Source: Propionibacteriales bacterium
GTDB lineage: Bacteria; Actinomycetota; Actinomycetes; Propionibacteriales; Nocardioidaceae
Reading direction: 5' to 3'
Assembly: GCA_026392455.1 (NCBI GenBank)
Contig: JAPLCB010000004.1
Span: 1-64,000 of the forward strand
Length of the DNA stretch: 64,000 nt
Part shown: positions 62,931 to 64,000 of the stretch, in pieces
How positions within the stretch are numbered: position 1 is the first letter of the stretch
Layout: every line of letters begins with the position of its first letter
Notes under the pieces: model-generated
Told to the model about the DNA's origin: nothing
Databases searched by the model: none
Seen by the model: only the letters and a program-made list of their open reading frames with translations
Translations under genes and position numbers: made by a program

Positions 62931-64000
62931 CTAGCGGGAAGCCAGCACGGCGTGCGCGGCGTTGTGCCCGCCGAGCCCGCTGACGCCGCCGCCACGACGA
63001 GCGCCGGAGCCGCACAGCAGCACCGAACCGAGCTCGGTCGCGACGCCCCACTGCTGGGCCGGCGTCACCAGGGCCTCCCGGTTGGACGCCCAGGGCCAGG
63101 CGAGGTCACCGTGGAAGATGTGACCCCCGGGCATCGCCAGATCAGCCTCGATGTCCTGGGGGAACTTCGCCTCGACGCAGAGCTCGCCGTCGGGTCCGGT
63201 CAGCACGCAGGACAGCAGCGGCTCCATCAGGTGGGCGTCGATCGCCGCGATCGCCCGGCGCACGGCTTCGAGCCGGCGGGCCTCGGTATCGATCTCGAAG
63301 AGGGCTGCCGGTTGGTGCAGACCGAAGTAGGTCAGCGTGTGGGCGCCGTAGGAGGCGAGCTCGCCCAGGATCGACGGATCGGTCAGCGAGTGGCAGTAGA
63401 GCTCGCCGGGTGGTGTCGTCGGGACCTGGCCGTGGGCTGCCTGCCGGTACGCCGCGGACAGTGCGTCGTACTCCTCGGCGACGTGGAAGGTGCCGGCGAA
63501 CGCGGTGTGCGGGTCGACCCCTGTCTTGAGCCGGGGGAGCCGGGAGAGCAGGAAGTTGATCTTCAGCTGGGAGCCGGCCGGTTTGGTGGTCGGCTCCGCC
63601 TCCCCGCCGAGCAGGATCTGGAGCACCCAGGGCGCCACGTTCGCGAGCACGGTCCCCGCGGCGACGGTGTGCTCGCGCTCGCCGTCGTGCCAGGTGACCT
63701 CGGCGCCTGCGGCCGGTCCCGGATCGGTCCGGATCGCGCTGACCCCGGCGCCGGTACGGATTTCTGCCCCCGCCGCGACCGCTGCCCGGGCCAGGGCGTC
63801 GGTGACGGCTCCCATGCCGCGGACCGGCACCTTCCACTCGCCGGTCCCGTTGCCGATCAGGTGGTAGAGGAAGCACCGGTTCTGCACCAGCGACGGACCG
63901 TGGAGATCCGCGAACGTGCCGATCAGGCCGTCGGTGGCCACGACCCCGCGGACCAGGTCGTCGTGGAACCGCTGCTCGATCAGCTCACCCAGCGGGCGCT
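62931..64000 (-). CDS. PYROXD2/CrtI-like FAD oxidoreductase, C-terminal part (truncated by window end)
   Basis: A flavin amine oxidase/phytoene-desaturase-like protein whose N-terminal FAD-binding motif lies beyond the window. Visible are the substrate-domain stretches FLYHLIGNGTGEWKVPVRGMGAVTDALARAA (key part GTGEWKVPVRGMGAVTDAL), TVLANVAPWVLQILLGG, LKINFLLSRLPRLK, PPGELYCHSLTDPSILG and the C-terminal FAD loop VLLCGSGARRGGGVSGLGGHNAAHAVL (key part GARRGGGVSGLGGHNAA). This fits the PYROXD2-like group instead of true carotenoid desaturases. The frame is open to the window end. Confidence 0.85.
   Translation of the reverse strand, partial: RPLGELIEQRFHDDLVRGVVATDGLIGTFADLHGPSLVQNRCFLYHLIGNGTGEWKVPVRGMGAVTDALARAAVAAGAEIRTGAGVSAIRTDPGPAAGAEVTWHDGEREHTVAAGTVLANVAPWVLQILLGGEAEPTTKPAGSQLKINFLLSRLPRLKTGVDPHTAFAGTFHVAEEYDALSAAYRQAAHGQVPTTPPGELYCHSLTDPSILGELASYGAHTLTYFGLHQPAALFEIDTEARRLEAVRRAIAAIDAHLMEPLLSCVLTGPDGELCVEAKFPQDIEADLAMPGGHIFHGDLAWPWASNREALVTPAQQWGVATELGSVLLCGSGARRGGGVSGLGGHNAAHAVLASR

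Overview
The window is about 64 kb of very GC-rich DNA with many GTG starts and 1–4 bp overlaps between stop and start codons. Gene order and content point to an actinobacterium, most likely Nocardioidaceae (Nocardioides-like). The supporting features are a mec-cysO-cysM cysteine operon, DUF3039, DUF2017, DUF3048 and DUF3618 proteins, parA-scpA-scpB, murI-rph-rdgB synteny, an IdeR/DtxR-type iron box and leaderless promoters. There is no prophage, transposase, CRISPR array or rRNA. This is mainly ordinary chromosome with a few accessory loci. The taxonomic call is inference from gene content; I could not run a search.

Layout. 1–4.4 kb: end of pyrG, a Nudix hydrolase, an M19 dipeptidase, alanine dehydrogenase and the XerD recombinase. 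4.4–12.9 kb: a long housekeeping block of parA, a small ribbon-helix-helix-like protein, scpA, scpB and rluB, then aroH-tyrA-cmk-plsC-der. 13–15 kb: a secreted protein and a MarR/reductase pair. 15.1–22.5 kb: an IdeR-boxed ferric-iron ABC transporter whose last gene overlaps a very unusual adenylation–carrier–membrane acyltransferase fusion, followed by a BenE-type transporter. 22.5–32.1 kb: MBL hydrolase, HIT protein, PAP2-type membrane protein, fabG, a DUF3048 lipoprotein, a TetR regulator with a divergent unknown gene, YqgE, DUF3039, an M43-like metalloprotease and a DEAD/DEAH helicase.

32.1–35 kb: a TetR-like protein, then an AurF-like diiron oxygenase divergent from a TetR gene and a DUF4873 protein with a His-rich pentapeptide repeat. 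A perfect palindrome lies between them. 35–37.5 kb: a glutamate-type ABC importer. 37.6–42.3 kb: a cobalamin riboswitch followed by a transcobalamin-like secreted protein and a full ECF transporter (T, fused A-A, S), which reads as a B12 uptake system. 42.2–50.4 kb: DUF1697, an acyl-CoA synthetase, clpS-DUF2017, a GDSL lipase, mec-cysO-cysM, two small membrane proteins and an MFS exporter. 50.4–55.1 kb: murI, an Rv1339-like phosphodiesterase, a decayed LuxR remnant, rph, a 30-bp tandem repeat array, rdgB, an odd short tRNA with a UAG anticodon, bcp, DUF3618 and a GroES-like protein. 55–64 kb: a MASE1-like/PAS histidine kinase, a secreted beta-propeller protein divergent from a TetR gene, two tandem secreted endonuclease/exonuclease/phosphatase paralogues, tRNA-Lys and the end of a PYROXD2/CrtI-like oxidoreductase.

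Themes. Several loci concern metals and cofactors: iron import, B12 import and a His-rich partner of a diiron enzyme. Many genes carry a TANNNT hexamer exactly 6–7 nt before the start codon, which indicates leaderless mRNAs. Short in-frame tandem repeats recur at protein ends, and REP-like sequence forms the 3' ends of rph and of the ECF S-component gene.
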